A DNA stretch of 64,000 nucleotides, taken from the NCBI GenBank assembly GCA_006384855.1, contig VCJN01002026.1:1-64000 (forward strand), given 5' to 3'. Shown piece by piece: positions 47,213 through 58,157 of this stretch (position 1 is the stretch's first letter; every line of letters starts with the position of its first letter). The notes under the pieces are model-generated. The model had not been told where the DNA came from. It did no database searches and saw only the letters and a program-made list of their open reading frames with translations. The DNA comes from Tetraselmis striata. Lineage: Eukaryota; Chlorophyta; Chlorodendrophyceae; Chlorodendrales; Chlorodendraceae. A program made the position numbers and the translations under genes.

Positions 47213-47705
47213 ACATCATAAACCAATCTCCGCTGAGTTAGGATCGCCAACCACAACTTGGCGATCACACAATGATGGATTGCACTGCAGTTAGCCAGTG
47301 CGGATTGTTTGACCCCACATTCCGGCGTATTCGTGCGCGGTAGTATGCAAATAGACCCGTTTGCAGAGCCGCGAAGCCCCCTCCCCCCCCCCCCCCCTCT
47401 CCAGTCCGTCCGCATGTCATTACGCGGTGCCGTGTGGCTCTGTGCGCTCACTATGAATTGCTCGCTGTATGGCCGTTATTTCAGCGAAAAATCTGCGGTG
47501 TGTGATGGCAATGCACATGTAGAAGTACGCTACATAAGTGTGTATGCATGTACCATGAAGAGGATACACTGTCATCTTCATGGCGTGAGGCACCATCAAT
47601 GAAACCAACAGCGCCGGAGGCTGGCGAGGGCATACACAGAGCATGCTATATACCCGCCGGGCATACAGTACTAGCCAATCAGTAGCCGAGCACCTACTTA
47701 TCATT

Positions 47706-47792
47706 TACTCGACGGCATAACTTATGTACGCCGTCGAGTACATAAGTTATGCCGTACACTTTACCAAGTGTTACGAGAGATACACTTGGTAA
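47706..47792. repeat. Interlocking inverted repeats plus second hairpin
   Basis: tactcgacggc (47706-47716) pairs with gccgtcgagta (47730-47740), while cggcataacttatgtac (47713-47729) pairs with gtacataagttatgccg (47738-47754). The two stems overlap, so they are mutually exclusive or form a pseudoknot-like arrangement. A third stem, ttaccaagtgt (47761-47771) with acacttggtaa (47782-47792), follows directly. Confidence 0.75.
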
Positions 47793-50700
47793 CCGTCCAA
47801 CATAGCGGGTAGTGATGACATCCACAAATAAAATCAGAGCAAGTTAAAAAATGCGGCCTACTGAAACACTTCAATAATAAACCTTAGTTTCTTGATTATG
47901 TGTATTATCGTTCTTTGTTTGCATGCTTGTTAATTTGTTATCCACAGCCAAGCACAGCCGACTTGATACTGTCGCTTGTGGTCCCTGAAGATATAGCGCT
48001 AGTGCACCACCTGAACCTTCATGTTATTGAGATAGCAGCCATGCAACCTTAGTTTGCACTCCAATCAATGCCATACATGGAGGACAGGTTGGGGGCACAA
48101 CGTTAATCATTGTTACTGGGGCCCCCGATATGAGGCCTCGGGTTGGCGCCTGCCCTGCTGGGGGCCACTTCCAGGGTTCTAGATTCTTGCCGCGTACATT
48201 GCCGCCATCAGCGTATCCATTGTCGCCGTCATCATTACTGATGCATACCACTGACCTATAAGTTGTGTTTTAGGGTTAATATTGACATTATTGGGGCACG
48301 AGATGCGTGTTCATGTGTTACAGAGGGTGTGGAACACAAACGCCTACATGAAGTCGGAAATGTTTAAAATAGGTTTTTTTGGGGGGGGGGGGGGGGGGGG
48401 GGGTTGATGCTGTAGCCTGTGCTGGGCGGCACACTATAGCGGCAAGCAAGCAATTAAAGCACCTGCCAGCTACTAAACCTAAAAGATCACTCTGCGCACT
48501 GCCATCTTGCCCTGTATGCTGCCTGTATGTGCCTTTTCACGCTCCACCGTCCGCGGCGGTTATGGTTTCCGGTTATGCGCCACCGGCACTACACACTACG
48601 CCCACCCTTGCTGCCTCACACTACTCATCACCAAAGCCGGCTTGCGACCACCTAAGACCACGCCCGGCATCGAAAAAGGTTGCCCGTACCAAGACTTCAC
48701 AGCCACGGGCCAAGGGACGATGGTCGGGCATGGCTGGAGCCGGTGCGCAGAAACACGCAAACAGCTTGTACAATCGGCACGAGGCGACAACGAATGTAAA
48801 CTTTACTTGCTCTTGCACTGGGACCGCCACGACACTCACCACTGGAACCCGCGTTTTTCCCGAGTCCCTGTGGGTGTCAGGGTGGCCAGGCTGGCGTGGG
48901 ATGTCATATGTAGGATGATATTGGATGTGGTACGGGCGGGTAGATCACAACCCAGTATTTGTAGTCGTTCGTGCGCACGACCAACTACAAAAAGTCGGAT
49001 GGGAGTAAAATATCGTTATCTGCTCACGGTGTGCAGATACACATTTACACCGAAAAATAACCAAGCACGGAAACCCCTGTCGATATGATTCCAGAAAGAT
49101 ATGTGCTGGATGCCAATTCAAAATAATACTCCGGAATGTCGAAACAGTTTCCATTACAGAAACAGAGCTGGCTTCCGCAGGTTGGGGAGAAACCAATCCC
49201 TGAGTAGAAATATCACAACTTGCCACCTCACGGTAGTCCCGCACTTGCGAATAAGCAATGGTTCGTAGTAGTAGTAGTCGGTAGTTGCAATAATCCATAG
49301 TCAGTGCGAGTGACCTGCACCAATTTTGGCATACGACTACCATAGTACAGTACAAATAGTGAAAGACCCGACACAGAGTGAACAAAAAGCTGCAAAACTC
49401 GACACGCTTCTCGTAGTGCTGGTCGAAGAACCCGCCCGACGGTCCGTTTTCCGCAGCTAGTACGATAAATAATATTCTATGAACGGCGAGCAAACGATGC
49501 ACTGACGAGCTCAGACATGGAGAGATACCCAGTCTAGAGGATTCGTCCCGAGAGATGACATTCTACCACGGAGACTTGGTTGCGTAGGGTCGTCGTCGTC
49601 GCCGCTGCTCGTTGTAGCCTCAACGAGGGAATAAATCTCTATACAAAATATAGGTATATATACATACATGTATATATATCATATATGTATATATGTTTAC
49701 ATATGTGTGTAATGTATATATATGCGTATATTCTTATACACAGATATATATTCTATGTTATATAAATATATTAGCGCCCAATATGCAAACTGCAGCTGTT
49801 ATGCATCACTATGGGTGCTGCATCCTATTGATGTCAATGTCGGCCTTCAAAGACCGAAATGCAACTCGCCTCCGACTTAATCAACCCTACGCGGGTCCCA
49901 TGAAGTCGGGTTATGAGTGTGACCGCCACATGATGAACAAGTAATCATATAATAGCCAATGTTAATTCTGAAGATGATGCCGCCACGGCATTAGTGCTGC
50001 AGCGGCGTAGTTACATTTTCATGATTGTGAGCTAATCGCAACATATTTCTGGCTGGGCGGCTCGTACCGCTCAATGTTAATCTGCCGGTGCACTGCTGTT
50101 CGTGTATCTACAAGTTCTCAGTGCCCGCCAAACACTCTGCACGGAACACCTCAGGCCAAGTGACACCCTATAAATCATCCCCAAATCATGTCCTAAATAT
50201 GCTGCATATTCAATTTACTACTGACAGACAGATCTTATCCGGGCGCACGCTATCTCGATTCGCTATATAATAGCAGCACCAGGATGATGCACTCTTGATC
50301 ATATCTGGCGAACCCATCCTACCCGGCCAGCTCGACTCCGCGACGTGCATGTGGACTCTAGCGGTGCCCGGGTTTCCCACTCATGGGCCTGGCATACATA
50401 CACGCCCTCCCGTACGGCGGACCACCCCCATTGCCGCCGGTGCTCACAGACCAGCTGATGGCTTACACACCGCCCGGCTCGCCACTGATGGCGGTCGTCA
50501 GTCATGGAGGATAGGAGGCATGCCTCTCCCGCCTCTCCTCCCACTACTGACAGACAGATCATATTACAATGCTACTGGTATTATTCGCTGCGACACCAGC
50601 CCACATGGACCACCCATTTATCTACATTTATGGCTAATGTCGTTGAGAGGTGAAGAGTGCCAAGTGCCGATATTCAATCTATGCAGCACATGTCGCTCCA

Positions 50701-50858
50701 GACATGCTGGTGCGGTTTAGAAGCTCTCTATTCACTACGCTAAAGCAGAAAGGAAAAATGTTATACAGGAATAGACTTTGGGGAGACTTTGCCAGCATGT
50801 GATTCTGCTGCCAGCAGTATCTTTGTGGGACAAGCCACCAGCCTGCACAATAGCACGG

Positions 50859-52364
50859 TCAAAAGTTCAAGGGAACGTCTGAGTGTCTCTTGCAAAAGTG
50901 GACCCAGGGCGATCCGCACCCAGTGTCCAAGGTTTTGCGGTCAGGCCTGCCATGTGCGATCCTCTGCTTCCACTGCAGGTACGTCTCACCGGGGCTGTAG
51001 GTCGTCGCATTGATCTTCTTTACCAGCATCTCCGCCAGCACAGCTTTGCAGAGTCGGGACGATGCATGCCCTTCTCTAGCCTGATTGCTGAGGTTGGCAC
51101 GTCGACCTTTCCTTGCATGGGTGATCTCAGTCCCAGGCGATTCTCCCTGGACCCAGTTTATACATAGTACGCTTCTGGCGTTTGAAAACCGAGCAGCCGG
51201 TTTTGGAACTAGGGCGATTTTCAATCCCAGGCACCCGCCCGGGGCTCTGCAGCAGAGGTCGCGCACCAAGTGGCGCTTGTCGAAAGAATCCGAGCCGCCG
51301 ATTACAACCGAGCTCAGCTTGACGGGTTGCTTGAGCGCGCTGAAAAGAGCGCTACCCTGGAGGCCGCAGACGGCCCACTTGAGTACTTTGTCGGAGCATG
51401 TCATCGAGGCGCGTCTGGTTGCGAGATGGGAACAGATTACGGCTGGGTATCCCTCGCCTGCGGTGATCTTGGTGCTCAGCTGCCCGGCATTTCGATGTTT
51501 TATCGACGCCAGGTCCGGGCAGTGATTGTCATCCGAAAGGGCAGAGACGAGCTTCCGTTTTGATCCTGAAACTGGGATAAAGCGCCGGGAATCGCCGCAG
51601 GGTGCAGTGCTGACATACAGATGGAACTCAACACCGTCACGGAGACGACCACCGCGGAAGATTGAATCTTGTCCTTCCACATCCTTGGCGATCATGGCCA
51701 CTACAAGGTACCGGAACAGGGCCCGCCGAGCTAGCACCTCCGCGTGGGAGTCGATCAATCGACGACCGTCAGCCGGCCCATCACGATGCTCTTGGGATAG
51801 AGTTTTGGTGCCGGTGGCCAATGAAATGACGGACAGGTTCGACCCGTCGCTTTGGATGAAGGCGGCTACGACTGCAGTTTCAGGGCACAAGGCTCGCAAG
51901 TCGGCGGATGGCACCTCTCCATAGATAGCACGAACGCGCTCCTGCACCATGACCACCATCCTTTGCTCGCGCAGCATGCCACTCTGACCTGTAGTTTGCT
52001 CCAGCTCTACAAGTGATGGGTACAGTACGCAAGGCCGGGCATTCTGCTTGACAGGTAGAGCTTCAATGATCAACGCGGCCGCGGCCGCCTTGGCCCGCTT
52101 CCTCTTGCGCCCTACTCCTTCGCGCTCCAACGTCACGATGTCCCCGACGACGCCGCGGGCGGAATCGCTGACGCACTGGTAGCTCAATATGCATCGCACT
52201 GTGTGTACATGGTGAGTCGATTGCCTTGAGGGGCAGATGATACTCACGTCTTCGTATGAGTGGCTGAGAATGCTGGCTACGCTGGAGTCGAGCGATAAGC
52301 GCCGCCGCTGCTTAAGAGACCCCTGCGCCGACTGGGATAGGGTGGTCACGCTGTTCGACGCCAT
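50859..52364 (-). CDS. ADAR/ADAT1-type adenosine deaminase, intronless
   Basis: A single 501-residue frame from ATG 52364. The deaminase (editase) domain is complete: zinc ligands H207 with catalytic E209 (LIDSHAEVLARRALFRYL), C256 (LYVSTAPCGDSRRF) and C323 (MTCSDKVLKWAVCGLQGSAL); also ATGTKTL, GQLSTKITAGEG and SSVVIGG. Such enzymes turn adenosine into inosine in RNA. Before the domain, about residues 55-105 read like the second half of a double-stranded-RNA-binding domain, ending EGVGRKRKRAKAAAAALIIE. ADAT1, which edits tRNA-Ala, normally lacks that domain, while ADARs have it but are thought to be animal-specific. The first 50 residues are unassigned. A candidate 49-base intron near 52250-52200 would break the frame and was not used. 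Lys/Arg-rich stretch at 95-105 could be a nuclear signal. Confidence 0.9.
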   Translation of the reverse strand: MASNSVTTLSQSAQGSLKQRRRLSLDSSVASILSHSYEDVSIICPSRQSTHHVHTVRCILSYQCVSDSARGVVGDIVTLEREGVGRKRKRAKAAAAALIIEALPVKQNARPCVLYPSLVELEQTTGQSGMLREQRMVVMVQERVRAIYGEVPSADLRALCPETAVVAAFIQSDGSNLSVISLATGTKTLSQEHRDGPADGRRLIDSHAEVLARRALFRYLVVAMIAKDVEGQDSIFRGGRLRDGVEFHLYVSTAPCGDSRRFIPVSGSKRKLVSALSDDNHCPDLASIKHRNAGQLSTKITAGEGYPAVICSHLATRRASMTCSDKVLKWAVCGLQGSALFSALKQPVKLSSVVIGGSDSFDKRHLVRDLCCRAPGGCLGLKIALVPKPAARFSNARSVLCINWVQGESPGTEITHARKGRRANLSNQAREGHASSRLCKAVLAEMLVKKINATTYSPGETYLQWKQRIAHGRPDRKTLDTGCGSPWVHFCKRHSDVPLNF

Positions 52365-52819
52365 GTGCACGGCGACCGGAGCTGGACTGCCCCCCTTGGT
52401 AACCTTGCGTGTGTAGACGCACGCTATTGTGTGTTCACATTGCTTTCCGCCACTACCTTCCAAGACATCCGTGGCTTCCGGGTACACTCATGCCAAGACC
52501 GTGATGCGGCTTATGATTGCGCTGTGGGTCCGCCGTCGTTTCGACTTTTGCGAATCGTCGCGGGCCAATATTGGAGCGAGGTACAGGGAGTCGCCAGGAC
52601 TACTCCATATTATTACCCCGCATAAACCTAGTAAAAACCTAATACATGGCGGCGTGTGGGCGCGAGGAGCCCGTCACCTGCTCTGATGCTGCAGAGTCGC
52701 GCTACTTTACTGACGTCGGGCTGTTTCGTCCCATCACCTTGCTCCAACTCCCCCTCCACATAGACAATTTCTCTTCAGACACCCCTTTAGCGCCGGGAAT
52801 TTCGCCGGGCGCCACCACC
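52365..52819. promoter_or_regulatory. Divergent intergenic region (probable shared promoter)
   Basis: Only 455 bases separate the start codons of the deaminase (minus) and the prolyl-4-hydroxylase-like gene (plus). Both promoters must lie here or overlap the 5' UTRs. No TATA box or clear operator could be picked out. Confidence 0.5.
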
Positions 52820-52970
52820 ATGACAACTGCCAGCCGCCGCCTCCTGGCGCTGGCGCTTCTAGCCGCGTGTCTGCCGAGCACGGGCGCACTCACCAAGCGC
52901 TACGAGGTGCGCCGAATGCCCAAACCCTGCAACCCTAAACAACACGCCGGGCAGCCAGCGGACGATAACT

Positions 52971-53002
<32 letters not shown>

Positions 53003-56000
53003 CTGCACCGTGGCGCAATGAGCGGAGAACTGACCGCATGAACTGCCCCTGTTCTCGGCCCGCTCTCGACCCCCCTGCGTACGACTGCTGGCCTCAGGTG
53101 GACGATCGCTTCCCGGGGTGGAAGGGTGAGGTTGCGGACGTACGCGTGGGCGGCGAGGGCGCGCGCGTCGCGGCGGCGACCGGAGGCCGCCACGGCTCCG
53201 CCCCAGACTGGGGCTTCGGCGCGCTCAAGGTGCCGCCTTCCGCTACTGGTGGCGTTTCTGGCTGGTGGGCTTGCGCGCAGAGGCGAGCAGATGGCGCTCC
53301 ATGGGGCTGCCCAGAGCCGCGGTCGCACTGTTGTTCATTATTTTTTTCTTCATTTTTAAATTGATTATTTAAAAAAAGATGCTCCATCACGTCTGAGGTG
53401 TGATCATCCAGACAAGCGCAGCCCTGTTGCTAATCTTCGAGCCGACTCCCCCTCCCTCTGTGGCAGGAATCCTGGCGTGGGGAGGTGGACGTGGTCAACT
53501 GGGAGCCGCGCGTCGTGTCGTACAAGGGCTTCCTCAGCGTGGCGGAGTGCGAGGCGCTGCTGGAGCTGGTCCGCCCCCCCTTTCCCGCCCCTTGCCACCC
53601 CCTCCCCCCTCCCACCGCTCCCCTCTTCCCGGCCCGCGTGTGCCGTATTCCACAAGCACCACACTGCCTCCAAAACACACGGTTTGCGCAGTGCTGTACG
53701 CAATGTGGAAGTTGGAGTGTGTGCCGGCCATCCTCCGGGGAATCCTATGCCCCGGGGCCGTTTGTCGCCCCGTGCGAACACATCGGACTGCGAAATGGCG
53801 CCTTTACTCCCTAATTGGAGTCCAGTCGGGTCCCCATTGGTATGCCCCCCCCTGACGCCCAAGACCCCGGGCGCGCTGTGGGCGCGCAGGGCCGCGACTC
53901 GGACATGCCGAGCACGCTGGCGCTGCCGGACGACGCGGGCGTGACGGTGGCGGCCGTGAACAAGCGCATCGGGGAGACCACCATGTTCCGCCGAGGTGCC
54001 CCCCCCCACTTTGTCTTCCCCCTATATTATTTCCGTCGACATGAATGACTAACCGCCATGACTAAGTATTTGAGTGTATTTGAGTGAGTTTTATTTATTT
54101 GAGTGAGTATGACTGAGTATTTGGACTAAGGCTCAGACTCGGCGCTGTTTACATACAGTTAACCGCGCCGGTGCCTTAGGTGCAGGTCCACGTGGCGTGA
54201 AGTTTGACGATTTCCTGAATAGTGCCGTCATGCGAAACACTGAAGAGCGATGCCCCCCCTCCCCCTAATCACCTGATGCGAGATCTTCAGTCAGTCAGTC
54301 TGTGTTGCGCGGGTCCTATAGATCGCGCTATCAAACCTCGTCATATCAAACCTCGTAATTACCTCTAATCAAGAACCTTCTATGATACCCTAGTCTGTCT
54401 AGATACCCTAGTCCGTCTGTATATACGCAGGCACGTATCTACCACATTGCCACGTGCACCATTTGCTGTGCCCATCCTGCGTGAGGTCCCGGGAGGAGTT
54501 GGGGCAGTGGCGCTGACTCTTTCCTGGCGGTGGGGGGGCCCGCCGTCCGCATCTGCGCGCAGCCGGCATGGCGGACCTCACGCTTCACCTCGACGAGGCC
54601 GCCGCCGCGTCGCCCGTGGCCTCGCTGGAGCACGCGCCCACGGCGAACGACCAACGCCTGGCCACGCTCTACATCAAGCTGTGCGCGACTCCCCCCCCCC
54701 CCCCATCGCCTTCCCTCCGGCATCTCCGTGCCCCTTCTCGCACCACTATATATACACTATATGCATTTATATACACAGACACACACATATACATATACAT
54801 ATGTATTTATGCATGTATGTGCACATATATATACCATATATACGAATGTATGCATAATACATATGAATATATATTAACAAATACGTATACACACATATAT
54901 ACATGTGTACAAATATACATATATACATGTATACGAATGTACACACATATATACGTATAAGTGTACACACGTATACATATATGTATATACATATGTATAT
55001 GCAGATATACACACATATATGCGAACGATACATATATAGTTCACAGACATACTCTCGCCATACATATACTGCAGATATTTTCATTGTTGCATCAGACGGT
55101 ATTGCCACCCTCCAACTCCATCCTCTATTCCCCCAGTGCCGCCTCATGGGTAGGATGGGGGGCAACGGGGATGACACAATCGAGCACCGATGATCAGCGA
55201 CGACTGCCTCTTGGTATTACTAACAATCACCAGCCGTCACGCTGGGAGGCTCTAGCCCACCTGCCACCGCTTTGGAGATGTGCCAGGGCCGGCTAGGCCG
55301 GCTGGCGACCTAGGCCCAGATAGCGTTTATGCTATTTTGCCATGGAGTTGGGGGCACTAGCTAGGTGAGGGGTGGAAGGAAGGGGTGACACCCGGTGCTG
55401 AATGAGAGACCCAGTATCCACACGCAACACCGTATGTTTAAATGCGGAATACCAACCGTTGCAACTCGGTTGACGGCAGGCAGCATGAGGCATGACGGCG
55501 GCAGCGCTGTTGCGGGCACGGACGGCGCAACCGGAGCTGGGTCGGTGGTAGGCCGTAGTTTGTGGGTCTCCGTGAATGTTGTCGGATGTGGTGGCGTGGC
55601 TCGTGGCGAAGTTCGCAGCAAGGATGAGTGACGCCTTGCGATGCGTGCCCGTCACCATGTCAGGAGTTGAAGGAAGGGGTGTCGTTGGGGGACACCCGGT
55701 GCTGAATGAGAGACCCAGTATCCACACGCAACACCGTATGTTCAAATGCGGAATACCAACCGCTGCAACTCGGTTGACGGCAGGCAGCATGAGGCATGAC
55801 GGCGGCAGCGCTGTTGCGGGCACAAAGGGTGCAACCGGCGCTGGTTTTGGAGGTGGTAGGCCGTAGTTTGTGGGTCTCTGTGAATGTTGTCGGATGTGGT
55901 GGCGTGGCGAAGTTTGCAGCGGGGATGAGTGACGCCTTGCGATGCGTGCCCGTCACCATGTCGCTGTGGTGCCCTCCTGCACAACCCCCCCCCCCGCCCC

Positions 56001-57147
56001 AATATTGATTCTGTAGGTGACACGTACGTCAGCAGAGGTACCTTTTTTCCTACTTGGTTGGCTCGCTTGGCCCCAACGGCTCGGCAGAGTGAGCGTCTCC
56101 AACCAGCGCGCCGCCTGCTTCCCAACTAGTCACACCCCCATTTTTAGTGCTCGTAATACCAAGAGGCACCAGGCGCGTTAGTTCGAAAGCCCACACGACC
56201 AGTATGACCCGGCATGCGAGGGAGACAGAGTGGAAACCGAACGAACACAAGGGAAAGGGATAGGGGGCGAAGGAGGACACGCAAGAAACATTGGAAGCAC
56301 GCAGCTATGGGTGTCCTCGATGGCCTTCCAAGCGGGCAGTGCTGGGCTGGATCGGGTGGAACGAGGCTTCTGGGGTTGACGTGGTAGATCGTCGGTCATA
56401 GCGGATCAAACACTATTGGTTCACATGACCACACACTCAAGATGGGCGGGGGTTACAAACTGGGGAAAACGGACACAAGAGGGTGTGGAGAGGGGAACGG
56501 GGGGGAAAGACCGCGCAAAGGAAGCGTCTGGGGGGGGGGGGGGGGGGGGGAGGAGGGGATAGAATTCGGGGGGGCTAGCCCCCCATGGCCTTCCAAGGGG
56601 CCAGTGCTTGGCAGAATCTAGTGGATTTGCCGACTCGCTATCCCTCCGTGGGGATGGGGCCGCTGAGACTGACGCGGAAGAGCTGGGCGCCCCCTCCCAG
56701 GTCGCCGCACTCGTCGCTGGGCGGCGAGATCGTGCTCCCGCAGGCGCCGCTCCCCAGCGACTGGCAGCCCAGCGGGCCGCGCTCGCCGTGCGCGGGGCAC
56801 ATCATGGCCTACCCGCTGGTAAGCCCCCCCCCCCCCGCACCCCCCCTTCTTTCCAACACTACCCGCATCCGCTTCATACCGGGCCCAAAAGTCAACATTG
56901 TTATTCATGATGAAACACATCTAGCGATGAAGACCGTAATGCGGTCAGGTGCGATAGGTTAAAGAGAAGACATCATTAATAGACATTAATATCCTTAGGA
57001 CGTTTTACTACTTGGGGTCTACTGCTAATGATTGATGCACACAATGCACTGGATGTTACAGATTATCAGGGTCATGATGTGGTGGGCAGTCGACTGATCA
57101 ATAGATTAATCCAGGCTAAACGCACGACGCATTGGGTGAAACTAGCG

Positions 57148-57182
<35 letters not shown>

Positions 57183-57784
57183 TGCTCTTCCATTTGAAAC
57201 CCCCTTTTCCCAGATACGAATAATAATTCAGTTGCCATTAAATTACAGTTAAATCGGGGGGCGTATAGTTTATTCACAATAACGTTTCGCAGTGATTTCG
57301 TCCTGTCTACTCAACAAAAAGGATATTTGGTAGCGAAGTACCCGTCTAAGTACTGCCTACGGGATGCGTTTCCGAATTAATACTTCTGGCGAGTACACTA
57401 ACATGAAGAAAGTTATTGCAGCGGATCACTATTGTGGGAGAACTCTATTGGTGATAGGTGGCGCGAGTGGCCAAGCGCTGGGGCGGCTTCGGCCGATGTC
57501 CCGGGGCGAACTTTTACTTTTACTTTCTATTGGTGATGTGGCGATGCTTTGGTATTAATTTGCGCGTGTCGCCGTCGCCGGTGCTGCAGTCTGACGTAGT
57601 GCGCCTCCTGTGTGTGTGTGTGTGGCCCGGTGGGCTGGTCCCGCAGAGGCAGGGCGACGCGGTGCTGGTGTACCACCGCCGCGTGAACAACGAGGTGGAG
57701 CCCGCGGGCACCGTGAGCGTGTGCGGCGTGCCGGGGGAGGAGGTGATGTGGGCAACGCAGACGCTGATGACATGGCGGGTGTGA
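52820..57784 (+). CDS. Secreted prolyl-4-hydroxylase-like protein, active site incomplete (7 exons)
   Basis: Exons 52820-52906, 53098-53229, 53467-53568, 53890-53995, 54563-54680, 56701-56818, 57647-57784; 266 residues, with phases agreeing at every junction. Residues 1-23 are a signal peptide. Family landmarks of prolyl 4-hydroxylase alpha-type enzymes are NWEPRVVSYKGFLSVAECEA, LHLDE (H151, D153, the HxD iron pair), QRLATLYIKL, LGGEIVLPQ and RQGDAVLVYH. The enzyme family hydroxylates proline in collagen or hydroxyproline-rich wall proteins in the ER. The C-terminus (EPAGTVSVCGVPGEEVMWAT) lacks the distal iron His ('LHG.CPV' in relatives) and the 2-oxoglutarate Lys ('ATKW'). The loop before HxD is also unusual. 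It may be a non-catalytic homologue or use other ligands. Intron 5 is 2,020 bases. TGTAA at 57879. Confidence 0.83.
54730..55060. repeat. AT/ACATAT-rich low-complexity run in intron 5
   Basis: Alternating purine-pyrimidine sequence of TA, CATA and ACACATATAT units, 330 bases long, inside the longest intron of the prolyl-4-hydroxylase-like gene. Confidence 0.9.
55373..55967 (+). repeat. Tandem duplication, unit about 295 bp, in intron 5
   Basis: gaaggaaggggtg...cacccggtgctgaatgagag at 55376 recurs at 55669. The copies are about 90% identical by eye through gcgtgcccgtcaccatgtc (ends about 55662 and 55963). The second copy lost a few bases (for example 'gctcgtggcg' reduced). This is recent compared with the other duplications in the window. 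Confidence 0.85.
57149..57180 (+). repeat. Poly-C tract in intron 6
   Basis: A run of about 32 C in intron 6 of the prolyl-4-hydroxylase-like gene, one of the longest in the window. See the findings for the pattern of such tracts. Confidence 0.95.
57471..57530 (+). mobile_element. SINE-like element, 3' end only
   Basis: ggcttcggccgatgtcccgg, then ggcgaac and ttttacttttactttct, in intron 6 of the prolyl-4-hydroxylase-like gene. It is truncated at its 5' side. Confidence 0.65.
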
Positions 57785-57878
57785 CCTCCGCGCGCCCGCC
57801 GCCTTCCGACTATCTTATCTGCTGTAGCCACACCACCCTGGGTGTCATTACCAGGGTGAAACGGCGTGGTCGATCAAT

Positions 57879-57883
57879 TGTAA
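57879..57883 (+). terminator. Putative polyadenylation signal TGTAA
   Basis: TGTAA lies about 95 bases after the stop codon of the prolyl-4-hydroxylase-like gene. Supported by position only. Confidence 0.4.
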
Positions 57884-58008
57884 CACTGTGGTTTCCACCG
57901 TACCTGGTAGGCTGCCTTTGGGTAGGCTTGCACCCCGTAATAATTATGTTTGAATTTGATCCAAATTCACTAAATTTGATCTAATTTGATCTAAATATCA
58001 CTTTATTT

Positions 58009-58157
58009 ACTTTTACTTTCACTTTTATCTATCCGCTAGGATTATAAAGGATTACATTGAACTAGGCCAGCAGTCGATATGACAACCTGTGCGACATAGC
58101 TTTCATGCATCCTTTATAATCCTAGCGGACGATAGATAAAAGTGAAAGTAAAAGTAA
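58009..58157. repeat. Long inverted repeat overlapping a SINE-like tail
   Basis: tttacttttactttcacttt...ggattataaaggat (58009-58054) pairs with atcctttataatcc...aaagtgaaagtaaaagtaaa (58110-58157), arms about 47 bases, spacer about 55. The right arm includes the T-rich tail of the SINE-like copy at 58131-58420. Confidence 0.8.

Larger units (their letters stand above)
46122..50858. other. Long gene-poor stretch
   Basis: No gene is supported in 4.7 kb. It holds a (CA)n run (47150-47210), interlocking palindromes (47706-47792), a poly-G run (48379-48402) and a TA-rich run (49640-49770). The longest frames (for example 48945-49502 minus) lack an ATG start and family motifs. Confidence 0.5.

Noticed and set aside
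48945-49502. A 185-codon minus-strand frame
   Set aside because: It starts at a non-ATG codon, lies in AT-rich sequence, has no domain and no codon bias like the real genes.
52200-52251. A 49-base intron (GTGAGT...CACACAG) near the start of the deaminase gene
   Set aside because: Removing it brings TGA into frame after four codons. The unspliced frame runs on cleanly into the dsRBD-like segment.
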